NCBI RefSeq assembly: GCF_034932185.1
Contig: NZ_JAYGHW010000040.1
Span: 1-64,000, forward strand
Direction: 5' to 3'
From: Spirulina sp034932185
GTDB taxonomy: Bacteria; Cyanobacteriota; Cyanobacteriia; Cyanobacteriales; Spirulinaceae
DNA length: 64,000 nucleotides
Shown here: positions 34,621 through 43,900 of the stretch, in pieces
How positions within the stretch are numbered: the first letter of the stretch is position 1
Layout: every line of letters begins with the position of its first letter
The notes under the pieces: model-generated
Database searches by the model: none
What the model was told of the DNA's origin: nothing
What the model saw: only the letters and a program-made list of their open reading frames with translations
Made by a program: the position numbers and the translations under genes

Positions 34621-36213
34621 TTAACGCAATGCCACCAACTCCTTACGGATGCTCTCCCCTGTCCCATCAATGGGGGCGCTCAAAGCTGCTTCTAGGGGGG
34701 CTTTGCCGAGCCGCTCTTCGAGAATAGCCATCACCTCCCGGCCAAAATCATGAGGGTTGCGTTGCCAAGCCTGAAGGCAGACTTCCCCAAAAAACGATCC
34801 TAAGGGTTCTGGATTCCAGAGCAATTTTCGCGCTGTCCAGGGCATCACACTCATGGGATCATAATCGGGTTTTAAAATCCCTTGATTGAGGGCGTAACCT
34901 TCTAAATGGGTGTGGGGTTGTAGCCCGATAAAGAAGATCGCTGGCTCTACTTTATCTGCGCCAAAAATGGCTTCTAATTCCCGATGGTAGGCAATGGTTT
35001 GGCGGATCGTTTCGTGGGTTTCGTCGATGACATTAAAGGAGTAATTCACGGAAACGAGGGCATCAAATCCCGCTGCCCGCAGATCGCGACAATTTTGTAA
35101 GACGGTGCGCAGGTTATAGCCCATGCGCATTTTGCGCACTAATTCTTGGGAGCCGCTGGTGATGCCAATTTCAAAATAGTTCATCCCCGTTTGCACCATC
35201 AGATCGCAGAGTTGGGGCGTGAGGTTATCGGCACGAATATAGGCGGCCCAATGGATATCGGTCATGCCAGAGGCGACAATTTTTTCTAATAATTCTACGG
35301 CATCATCAATGTAGCGGCGGGCGGGGATAAATTGGGCATCGGTAAACCAGAAGTTACGAATGCCGCGATTGTAAAGCTGCTGCATTTCTTTCACCACTTC
35401 ATCGGCGGGGTTAATGCGCACCTGTTTGCCTTCGACGACGGTATAGACGCAATAACAGCAGTTGTGGGGACAGCCGCGCTTGGTTTGCACGCCGATATAG
35501 AAGTCATCGGTTTGCAAATAGTAGTCAAATTCGGGCCAAATTTGGGCGATGTAGTCGTAGTTGCAGGCGGTTTTTTCGAGGGGGGTGGGGGCTTCGTGGA
35601 TGAGGCGATCGCGCGGTGTGGTTTCGCCAATGCGGTAGCAGCGTTCGTCGGCAATGGATTGCCCCCGGATCAGTTTTTCGAGGAGGGTTTCTCCTTCGCC
35701 CACGGAAATAATTGTGCCTTTGGGGAAGCGGTGTTGCATCTGTTCATAGAACACACTCACCGCGCCGCCCCCGACGACGGCGTAGGCTTCGGGGTTGTAG
35801 CGTTGCGATCGCGCCAATCCTCGGCGGATCAATCGCTGATTGCGCCACAGTTCCCCATAGTAGGCGGATGTGACTTTCAGCCCCCCCAATGCACCCCGGA
35901 GGCGGACGAGGGGATTTTTGGCGTAGTAAAACTCAAAGGCGTTTTGCAGAGGGTTGCCGCCCCGGCCGCCCACGGGGGCATAGATCTGAATATCCCGCCA
36001 GGAAAAGACGAGGAGGGTGGGCTGAAACTGGTCTATGACGGTATCGAGGGCCTGATCGAATTCCAGGGGGGGGACAGTTCCGAGGTCAAAGATGCGCTGC
36101 TGGATGTGGGGGAAGCATTTATGGATATGGTCGGCGAGGTACACTGCGCCAATGGGGAAGATGGGGTTACAGGGGAGGCGGACGTAGAGGATTTTGGCTG
36201 AGGTGCTGTTCAT
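34621..36213 (-). CDS. B12-binding-type radical SAM protein
   Basis: 530 residues. The radical SAM cluster motif is KRGCPHNCCYC (CxxxCxxC). The N-terminal part (ILYVRLPCNPIFPIGAVYLA) resembles the cobalamin-binding domains that precede many such enzymes. TKRGCPHNC, RNFWFTDAQFIP and NYFEIGITSGSQELVRKM fit the class that makes methylations or other C-C bonds. The substrate is unknown. ATG 36213 (MNSTSAKILYV) is chosen over TTG 36249. The first ten codons lie inside a direct repeat that recurs at 37406. Confidence 0.85.
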   Translation of the reverse strand: MNSTSAKILYVRLPCNPIFPIGAVYLADHIHKCFPHIQQRIFDLGTVPPLEFDQALDTVIDQFQPTLLVFSWRDIQIYAPVGGRGGNPLQNAFEFYYAKNPLVRLRGALGGLKVTSAYYGELWRNQRLIRRGLARSQRYNPEAYAVVGGGAVSVFYEQMQHRFPKGTIISVGEGETLLEKLIRGQSIADERCYRIGETTPRDRLIHEAPTPLEKTACNYDYIAQIWPEFDYYLQTDDFYIGVQTKRGCPHNCCYCVYTVVEGKQVRINPADEVVKEMQQLYNRGIRNFWFTDAQFIPARRYIDDAVELLEKIVASGMTDIHWAAYIRADNLTPQLCDLMVQTGMNYFEIGITSGSQELVRKMRMGYNLRTVLQNCRDLRAAGFDALVSVNYSFNVIDETHETIRQTIAYHRELEAIFGADKVEPAIFFIGLQPHTHLEGYALNQGILKPDYDPMSVMPWTARKLLWNPEPLGSFFGEVCLQAWQRNPHDFGREVMAILEERLGKAPLEAALSAPIDGTGESIRKELVALR

Positions 36214-36426
36214 AGGGCTTGGGTTCTGGCTGGAGCCGGTTAGCGGCACGTTTGCTGAGAATATTTTACATATCTTAACGAGTTTTGCCTTCTACGGTCA
36301 TATTGGGTATAGTAATAATGCCCTAAAATAGAACGTACCCTTCCTGAGATGACTGTATCTAGGTACTGGCTAAAACATTTTTCAGTACAAATAAACTATT
36401 TTATCGACAGATAATCTGTTGCGAAG
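36186..36426. repeat. Direct repeat, left copy
   Basis: It covers the first codons of the radical SAM gene, the intergenic region and the first 90-odd bases of a relic hsdM. It matches 37406-37676 with scattered substitutions and a roughly 30-base indel near 36281. The two copies flank the YgiT-like and Uma2 genes. Confidence 0.9.
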
Positions 36427-36475
36427 TACATTACGAAGCCGTTTAAGTATTTGGAGAATGTTGTGGGGGTGGATC
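36328..36475 (+). pseudogene. Internally deleted hsdM relic
   Basis: The bases from 36328 match the 5' end of hsdM (37581 onwards), but the first ATG is ATA and a small insertion shifts the frame. After GCG at 36421-36423 the sequence jumps to match the 3' part of hsdM (39513 onwards: GCGAAGTA, then TATTTGG and GGTGGGGGT). The join sits on a shared GCG, so about 1.8 kb of the gene was lost between short identical bases. Confidence 0.85.
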
Positions 36476-36498
36476 GATGCTCGAAGGGGGAAAATTTA

Positions 36499-36738
36499 AT
36501 GTTTAAATGCCACGTTTGCGGTTCAGAAGAGGCTCATTCAGAGTCTATCAGCGAAGTTCTTAATATTCAGGGAAAGTTTTATTTAGTGGAAAATATTCCG
36601 GCTATGGTTTGTTCTCGTTGTGGTGAGGAGGTGTTCAGTCGAGAAACCACTGAGCGGGTTCGCGTGATGTTAAATCAAGAAACTGCGCATGTTCGTTCTA
36701 TTCCTTTGGAGGTATTTTCCTATGATGATGTTCTTTAG
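36499..36738 (+). CDS. YgiT/MqsA-type zinc-finger protein, orphan
   Basis: 79 residues from ATG 36499 (AGGGGG eight bases upstream). Two CxxC pairs, FKCHVCGSEEAH and AMVCSRCGEEVF, with the central strand YLVENIPAMVCSRCG, are typical of YgiT-type zinc fingers, which are the N-terminal domain of MqsA antitoxins. The C-terminal DNA-binding helix-turn-helix of full MqsA is missing or very short. No toxin gene is adjacent: the preceding bases are hsdM relic and the following ones are another hsdM-like fragment. It looks like a lone antitoxin-like gene carried into the island. Confidence 0.75.
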   Translation: MFKCHVCGSEEAHSESISEVLNIQGKFYLVENIPAMVCSRCGEEVFSRETTERVRVMLNQETAHVRSIPLEVFSYDDVL

Positions 36739-36741
36739 GTC

Positions 36742-36798
36742 TTTGGAAAATGTGGTGGGGGCGGTTGGAGCAGAGGTTACTATGAAAAGGTTTTTTTG
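36742..36798 (+). pseudogene. Second fragment of hsdM 3' end
   Basis: TTTGGAAAATGTGGTGGGGG followed, after a short insertion, by GAGGTTA and AAGGT-rich bases matches hsdM around 39542-39592. It lies directly after the YgiT-like gene, mirroring the fragment directly before it, so the small gene is bracketed by copies of the same hsdM segment. Confidence 0.7.
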
Positions 36799-36815
36799 AA
36801 TATTTGGAGGTTGAG

Positions 36816-37421
36816 ATGATTGCTCTTAAGGAATGTTTACCGAATTTCACGCCTGAAGAGTATTTTGCATGGGAGGAATTACAGTTAGAACGTCATGAGT
36901 ATATTGATGGCAAGGTTTATGGGATGAGTGGCGGCACGGTTGATCATGGGAATATTGCTGGAAATTTTCTGGCTTTGCTGAAGGTGCATTTGCGGGGGAG
37001 TGGTTGTAGGACGCTCAATTCTGATTGTCGGGTGGCTATTGTGGAGGCGGCTAAGTATGTTTATCCGGATCTGAGTGTGACTTGTGATGAGCGGGATCGG
37101 GTGACAAGTCAATATATTACTTATCCTTGTTTGGTTGTTGAGGTGTTGTCGCCTGGTACGGAGGCTTATGACCGGGGGCAAAAGTTCAAAATGTATCGCC
37201 GTAATCCTTGTTTGCAAGAGTATGTTTTGGTTAGTGTGGATGTGATGGAGATCGAGTTATTCCGTAGGACTGAAGGGGGTGATTGGCGGATTATTAATTA
37301 TCAAGAGGGGGATGTGGTTGAGCTAAGGAGTGTTGGTTTTTCTTGTCGGATTGAAGAGGTTTATGATGATGTTTTATTCAATCTACCAATATCCCCCGGA
37401 GTTACAGAGGATTTTGGCTGA
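36816..37421 (+). CDS. Uma2 family endonuclease-fold protein
   Basis: 201 residues of the Uma2 (DUF820) family, a PD-(D/E)XK-like nuclease fold very common in cyanobacteria. YFAWEELQLERHEYIDGKVY, the acidic YPDLSVTC, then CLVVEVLSPGTEAYDRGQKF show the expected D...ExV...K pattern. ATG 36816 follows GGAGG by five bases. The last residues (EDFG) and the TGA stop come from the right copy of the direct repeat at 37406, so the original C-terminus has been lost or changed. The physiological role is unknown; the family is often seen near mobile and defence genes. Confidence 0.85.
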   Translation: MIALKECLPNFTPEEYFAWEELQLERHEYIDGKVYGMSGGTVDHGNIAGNFLALLKVHLRGSGCRTLNSDCRVAIVEAAKYVYPDLSVTCDERDRVTSQYITYPCLVVEVLSPGTEAYDRGQKFKMYRRNPCLQEYVLVSVDVMEIELFRRTEGGDWRIINYQEGDVVELRSVGFSCRIEEVYDDVLFNLPISPGVTEDFG

Positions 37422-37676
37422 GGTGCTGTTCATAGGGCTTGGGTTCTAGGTGGAGCCGGTTAGGGGGGCGATCGCTGAGAATATTTTACAAATCTTAACG
37501 ATTTATGGCAGATTGATCGGTGTATTTCAACAAGTTTTGCATTCTACAGTCATACTGGGTATAGTTGATGATGCCCTGAAATGGAACGTACCCTTCCTGA
37601 GATGACTGTATCTAATACTGGCCAAAACATTCTACAGTACGAATCAACTATTTGGTCAACGGCTGATCTATTGCGG
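37406..37676. repeat. Direct repeat, right copy
   Basis: It matches 36186-36426. It contains an antisense copy of the radical SAM gene's first ten codons, the intergenic region and the start of the intact hsdM. Left and right copies enclose about 1 kb with the YgiT-like and Uma2 genes. Confidence 0.9.
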
Positions 37677-39686
37677 GGCTGTGGCATTAAGGAATCGGAA
37701 TGGCCGTCCTATATGATGCCGTTTTTTGCTTTGGTGATGATTGAGAGCCGTCTGCTGAGGATGTTTGATGAGCTTAAGGCGGAATTGGGGCAAGTGATGC
37801 TCAATGAGATTGATGCAGATGAACTAATCAGTTTGATTCAGGATAGGGGGCAAGGGTACAACGCTTGTATTTTTGAGAAGCACCAGACCTTAAAAGACAT
37901 TTGCCAGAATGATAAGGCTTTTGATATAGATTTTGATGGTTATCTGAAGGGGTTTGATGGGGAAACGAAGGATTTGTTGGGGGTGGATGTCTCTGAGGGG
38001 GAGAAGTTTCTCGATATTAAAGGGGTGATCGCTAAGTTGAAGGCGAAGAAGGTGCTGTTTAGCTATGTGAAGGCGTGGAGCGGCATTGATCTGAAGCCGT
38101 TTAATAACTCTGACATCACGACGCTTGAGGAACATATCAAACGCCGTTGGGCGGATATTTCGGCGGAAACGGCGGGGGAACAGTACACGCCGGATGATGT
38201 GATCGCGCTGATTGCGGAGATTATCGCGGCTAAGATTGAGGATTCGGATCGGCTGTTGAAGATTTATGACTGTACCTGTGGGGGTGGAAACCTGTTGTTT
38301 GGGGTGGAAGATCGCATTAAGGAGAAGGTGAGTCGCTTAACTCAGACGTTTGGGCAGGACTGGAATGATGCGTTATACGCTTTAGCCAAGATTGAAAGTC
38401 GGTTTCGGGTGGATTCTAAGATTGAGCATGGCAATACGTTGACGGATGATAAGTTTTTTGATGATGCGTTTGATGTGGTGATTGCAAATCCGCCCTATGG
38501 GGTGGACTGGAAGGGTTTTCAGAAGGATATCCGCAATGATAAGACGCAGCGTTTTCACCATTTACCCTCAACGGAAGATGGACAGTTGTTGTTTATGCAA
38601 CACTTGATCTCAAAGATGAGTGTTACGGGTATGGGGGTGGTGGTTCACAATGGTTCGACGTTGTTTAGTGGGGATGCGGGATCGGCGGAAAGTAATATCC
38701 GTAAGTGGATGTTAGATCAGGATTTGGTGGAAGCGATAATTCAGTTGCCGACGGATGAGTTTTTTAACACGGGCATTTATACTTATTTGTGGGTGTTGAA
38801 TCAGCGCAAACCTGATGAGCGGAAGGATCGAGTGATGTTGATTAATGCGAGTGAAAAGTTTAAGCCTTTGAAGAAAAATAAAGGCAAGAAGAGAAAGGCA
38901 ATTGATGAGGTGAGCCGGTTGGAGATTGTGGAGACGTTGGAGCAGTGGGCTGATCATGATTATGCCAGGGTGTTTGATAAGGAGTTTTTCTATTTTAATA
39001 AGCAGGGGATTATGCTCACGAATGTGGATGAGCAGGGTAGAACGTTTGCGGATCGGCTGAAGGATGGCAAAAAGGGTCTGAAGCTTAAGCCGATTCAGTT
39101 GGAGAATGGGGAACGGGTGTTAAGGGAGTTTACGATATTTGATCCGCCGGAGCCTAAGACGGCGGAGGATGTGGATAACTGGAGGGGGTTGGAGCAATAT
39201 TTTTTGGAGGAGATTAAGCCGTTTATTAGTTCGTTGGATTACAAGGAGCAGCCGTTAGTCATTACAACGGAAAAGGCTTTATATTACTTTGATGCGGATC
39301 AGGAAACGCTGATTAAGGAGGCGTTGGGTAAGCGGGAGGCGTTGGGCTGTGGGAAGATTGTGGTGAAGTCTGTGTTTAAGAAGGGGACGAAAAGTAAGCC
39401 GGAATGTATTGTGATCACGGTGGAGTTAACGCCGGATTATCAGAAGGATTATGAGATTATTCCTTATCATCGGGATGGGGATGAGAATCGGGCGGCAATT
39501 GAGGCGTTTATGGCGAAGTATATTACAAAGCCGTTTGAGTATTTGGAAAATGTGGTGGGGGTAGAGGTTAATTTTAATAAGGTGTTTTATAAGCCGGAAC
39601 AGTTGCGGAGTGTGGAAAAAATATATAGCGAAATTTTAGAGTTAGACCAAAACCTTAAAAGGCTTGAAAAGGAGTTTGAACTATGA
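37581..39686 (+). CDS. hsdM: Type I restriction-modification methyltransferase subunit
   Basis: 701 residues. The N6-adenine methyltransferase motif IV is NPPYG (about residue 301 in DVVIANPPYGVDWKG). The SAM-binding motif is TCGGGNLLFG (about 230). The helical N-terminal region typical of HsdM precedes them. Together with HsdS it methylates adenines in the target and protects the chromosome. The start is ATG 37581 or ATG 37602 (MTVSNTGQ). Its TGA overlaps the hsdS ATG by four bases. Codon choice is rich in G and T (for example GGG, GTG, GAT), unlike hsdR downstream, which favours C and A. Confidence 0.95.
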   Translation: MERTLPEMTVSNTGQNILQYESTIWSTADLLRGCGIKESEWPSYMMPFFALVMIESRLLRMFDELKAELGQVMLNEIDADELISLIQDRGQGYNACIFEKHQTLKDICQNDKAFDIDFDGYLKGFDGETKDLLGVDVSEGEKFLDIKGVIAKLKAKKVLFSYVKAWSGIDLKPFNNSDITTLEEHIKRRWADISAETAGEQYTPDDVIALIAEIIAAKIEDSDRLLKIYDCTCGGGNLLFGVEDRIKEKVSRLTQTFGQDWNDALYALAKIESRFRVDSKIEHGNTLTDDKFFDDAFDVVIANPPYGVDWKGFQKDIRNDKTQRFHHLPSTEDGQLLFMQHLISKMSVTGMGVVVHNGSTLFSGDAGSAESNIRKWMLDQDLVEAIIQLPTDEFFNTGIYTYLWVLNQRKPDERKDRVMLINASEKFKPLKKNKGKKRKAIDEVSRLEIVETLEQWADHDYARVFDKEFFYFNKQGIMLTNVDEQGRTFADRLKDGKKGLKLKPIQLENGERVLREFTIFDPPEPKTAEDVDNWRGLEQYFLEEIKPFISSLDYKEQPLVITTEKALYYFDADQETLIKEALGKREALGCGKIVVKSVFKKGTKSKPECIVITVELTPDYQKDYEIIPYHRDGDENRAAIEAFMAKYITKPFEYLENVVGVEVNFNKVFYKPEQLRSVEKIYSEILELDQNLKRLEKEFEL

Positions 39687-40963
39687 AATTTTACAGGTAT
39701 CAAACTTATAAACAAAGTGGTATTCCGTGGCTGTATAAAATTCCCGAACACTGGCAAGTTAAACGAGCTAAATCGATTTTCAAGAAAATGTCTCGCTCTG
39801 TATCAGATCAGGACAAGATAATTACCGTTTTTCGAGATGGAGAAGTGACATTACGAGAAAATCGACGTGAAACTGGATTTACAAACGCATTTGAAGAAAT
39901 GGGGTATCAAGGCTTAAAAAAAGGCGATTTGGTTTTTCATGCTATGGATGCTTTCGCCGGAGCTATTGGAGTGTCTGACTCTGATGGCAAGGCAACTCCT
40001 GAATACCTAGTTTATACGCCTATAGATAAAAGTAAAATTTATATTCCATTCTATGGTCTCCTTTTCCGTCAAATGGCATTATCAGGATTTGTGTTAGCTC
40101 TAGGGAAAAGTGTTAGAGAGCGTTCCCCTAGATTCAAACATACAAAATTCATGACTTTGGATGTCCCTATCCCCCCTGTAGAAGAACAAAAAGAGATCGC
40201 CCACTACCTCGACACCAAAACCGCCCAGATTGATCGCAAAATTGACCTGCTCACCCAAAAAGCGCAACGCTATGAGGAATTGAAAAGGGCGATCGTCAAC
40301 GAAACCGTTACACGCGGTCTTGATAAATCCGTACCGATGAAAGATAGTGGCATCGATTGGATAGGCGAAGTTTCTGAACATTGGGAAGTCAAACGCTTAA
40401 AAGACATAGCTTGTCAAAGTAAAGAAAAAAATGGAAATAACCCTATTGGTGAAATGCTTTCAGTCTCCGGGTATCGAGGTATCGAATTCAAAAAATATGA
40501 TGATGAGCTTAAAAAAAGAACTAATGATGAGTTGTCAGATTATAGAGTTGTTCGCCCTGGTCAATTAGTTGTAAATACTATGTGGTTAAATTATAGAGGT
40601 ATTGGAGTATCTAAACTTAGGGGCTATGTGAGTCCAGCTTACAGAGCCTATTTTTTAAATAAAACTACTTATGGTAATTTTATTCATTATTTGATGCGAT
40701 CTGATCTTTATGTTTTTGGTTACTCTAAATATTTGCAAGGAATACGCCCTAATTCTCTTCAAATGAAAACAATTGATTTTGAGTGCCTTCCTATGCTTGT
40801 CCCTCCACTCCCTGAACAAAAAGCGATCGCCCACTACCTCGACACCAAAACCGCCCAAATTGACCAAATTATCCAAACCATCAACACCCAAATCGAAAAA
40901 CTCAAAGAACTCCGCAAAACCCTGATCAACGACATTGTAACTGGAAAAATAAAGGTGGCCTAA
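39683..40963 (+). CDS. hsdS: Type I restriction-modification specificity subunit
   Basis: 426 residues with two target-recognition domains. Each begins with a GI(P/D)W-x8-HW-x-VKR segment (IPWLYKIPEHWQVKR and IDWIGEVSEHWEVKR) and ends with an EQKxIAHYLDTKTAQID coiled-coil repeat that spaces the two half-sites. The two recognition domains differ, so the target should be asymmetric and bipartite. The ATG lies in the ATGA overlap with hsdM. The recognition domains are A/T-rich, while the repeats between them carry HIP-rich, C-rich codons, consistent with domain swapping. Confidence 0.95.
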   Translation: MKFYRYQTYKQSGIPWLYKIPEHWQVKRAKSIFKKMSRSVSDQDKIITVFRDGEVTLRENRRETGFTNAFEEMGYQGLKKGDLVFHAMDAFAGAIGVSDSDGKATPEYLVYTPIDKSKIYIPFYGLLFRQMALSGFVLALGKSVRERSPRFKHTKFMTLDVPIPPVEEQKEIAHYLDTKTAQIDRKIDLLTQKAQRYEELKRAIVNETVTRGLDKSVPMKDSGIDWIGEVSEHWEVKRLKDIACQSKEKNGNNPIGEMLSVSGYRGIEFKKYDDELKKRTNDELSDYRVVRPGQLVVNTMWLNYRGIGVSKLRGYVSPAYRAYFLNKTTYGNFIHYLMRSDLYVFGYSKYLQGIRPNSLQMKTIDFECLPMLVPPLPEQKAIAHYLDTKTAQIDQIIQTINTQIEKLKELRKTLINDIVTGKIKVA

Positions 40964-40966
40964 ATC

Positions 40967-43900
40967 ATGAGTGAACTAAACTTACAAGATAAATTCCTCG
41001 TCCCATTTATTAAAAAAGAGTTAGACTATCGAGAAGTTAAGCCCAACACCGTTACCAACTCCCTGATCATTGAAGAAGACCTGCAAGAATTTATCTCTAG
41101 TACCACCCTCAACGCCAAAAACTACGAAACCCTGCTCAGGAAATATAACGGCAACCCTCAAACCCTACTAGCCGACCTCATCGACCTGCTCCAAGAACGG
41201 ATCGCCAGCAGTCGCAATATGGCACTCTTCATCAATGCCAACAAATCCATCACCCTCCAAGGCATAAAACTCCACCTCTTCTATACCGACGACAGCGTAA
41301 TTCACAACAGCAAACTATTTGAAGAAAATATCTTCTCCGTTATCCAAGAACTCCCCTACCAATACAAATATCAAAACCAAAAAATCTTTTCCTTCCGCCC
41401 CGACCTTTGCTTTTTCGTCAACGGCCTCTATCTCGGCTACAGCGAACTCAAAGCCAACTTCAGCAACCAAACCGCCAAAAAAAATGGACGCGGCAAAGTC
41501 GCCAAAGACTACTTTGAAGCCGTTCGCAAATATTACGAAATCTTTGATCAAAATGACCACCTCAGCGACTCCGAAAAAGAACGCCACCGCCGCGATTTCC
41601 TCAAAATCTTTGAAAAAGCCATCCACATCACCACCACCGATATCGCCGAAACCTACATTATCCGCACCATTGATCAATTCTTCGACGAAGCCTTAACCAC
41701 CTGTCGAGCCGGAAAATTCAACCGCGATGAATATGATAAAAAACTCTTTCAAGCCTTCAAACCCTATCCCCTCCTTAACCCCAACGCAGACAAAAAAAAC
41801 AAACTCAAAGAACTCTTCACCTTCCATTACGGCAAAAGCTTCATTGAAAAAGAAATCCTCTACTACAACTTCATCGAACGAGAAGTTTACACCCTCAACG
41901 GCCGCAAAGAACTCAAAGACGAAAAAGGACAACTCATTTGCCCCCGCCCCAAACAAAAATTTGGTACAGATAAAATCCTGACCCAAATCGATGAATTCCT
42001 AAAACACGAAACCGAAGACGACTACTACATCAAACAGCTAGAACAACAACTTGCCCACGTCGCCCCCACCAAACGCGACGAACTGATCGAAAAGCGCAAA
42101 GCCTACGCCAACAACAAAAACGTCTATTCCCTCCTGCTCCAATATGCCGCCGGGTTTGGTAAATCCAACATCATCGGCTGGACAGCCCTCCAACTCAAAG
42201 ACCTCCGCCGCAATGGTGAATACATCTACGATAAAGTCATGATTATCGTCGATCGCCTCCAACTCCGCAGCCAGATTGATGCCAAAATGCGAAACATGAA
42301 CATTGAAAACTCCATGTTTCTCGAAGCCCATGACAAAAAAACATTTCAGCAAGCCCTCACCGCCGATCAACGTCTCGTAATTATCAACCTGCAAAAATTC
42401 CAAGACGTGCGCAAAATCCTCGATGCCGATACCCTGCAACAGTTAGCTGATCTCCGTATTGTCTTCCTCATTGACGAAATTCACCGCTCCAACAGCGGTA
42501 AACAACACGAAGAAATGGTCAATATCTTTGACGAACTACAAACCCCCTTCGACGCAAACCGCCAATACAACCTGATTCGCACCAAAAAAAATCTCATTAT
42601 CGGCTTCACCGCCACCCCCGATGATAACACCCTCGCCCGATTTGGTGAATTCAGTGGCTATGCCGAAAGCGAAAAACTGTGGGTTCCCTTCGACTCCTAC
42701 ACCATGAACGAAGCCATCAAAGACGGCTTCATCCTTAACCCCCTCAAAAATATTGTTCCCGTTGCCTCAAAAATGCTGTTCGATATCCCCAGTAATAACT
42801 TAGAAGGCTTCGAGGAACCCAACTACAAAGATATTGACAAAAAACAAATCTATGAAGAAGCCGGACGAATAAACGCGATCTCCAGATATATTGCTGATTT
42901 ACTCGTCAAAGATGTCTATCGGCAAATCAGAGGCACAGGCAAAGCCATGCTAGCCGTGTACTCCATCAAAGCAGCGATCGCCTACGCAGAAGCCATTAAA
43001 CGCCACTTTCGGGAAATTACCCAACATCCTAAATATACCAAATATGCTGACGCTCCCATCTATATCGTTTACTCCAGCAACCAAGACCAACAAAGCGCAA
43101 CCGGCTTAAACGATGGAATCAGCGAAGAAAAAGTCTTAGAAAATTTTTCCCTGCGCAAAAACGGCTTAATTATCGTCGTTGCCAAACTACAAACCGGCTT
43201 TGACGAAAGACGGCTCCATACCCTCTTCCTCGATAAAGAAATCAAAGGGATAGCCGCCATTCAAGCCATTTCACGGGTCAACCGCACAACCAAACACAAA
43301 AACGACTGTAAGATTGTTGACTTTTCCTATAACAACGTCAATGTTCAAAATATTAAAGATGCCTTCGAGCATTTCTCCGATGTTGTGGTCAGTGACTTTG
43401 ACCCCTTCAGTGATCGACGCATTTTAGAGATCCTTTTTGCAGACCTAAAAAAGTCCGGCCTGTATCAGCAATTCTTTGATTCTTTCCTGAAAATCTTCAG
43501 GAATAATGCTAAATGTGATAATCCAGAAACTTATCTTGATCTAGAAAGTAACATCGAAGAATATATTGCCGCTTATCCTCAAGAAACTGCTGATGTCAAA
43601 GCAAAAGCCGCTCAATATTTCACCATCCTCAACCGCATCGAGTATGTGATTACCATCGACGATAAATATAAAGAAACAAGCTTCCTTGCCTTTCTGCGTC
43701 TCATTAATCGGCTCTATAATCAGTTACACCGCACCCATGATCCGAAAGACCCCATTGAAGTCTACTTTGATAACCAAATTGGCATTATTGAAGTTGAAAT
43801 CCAACCCACAGAACAGCAAAAAAGGCAAGAAACTAAAATTGCCAAAGGGAAAGAACCCAGTGAAACAGCCCATCAGTTTGATATCCTATCAATTATTGAT

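Noticed and set aside
35332..36201. 289-codon frame antisense to the radical SAM gene
   Set aside because: Entirely inside a well-supported gene on the other strand; its composition is that of a shadow frame.
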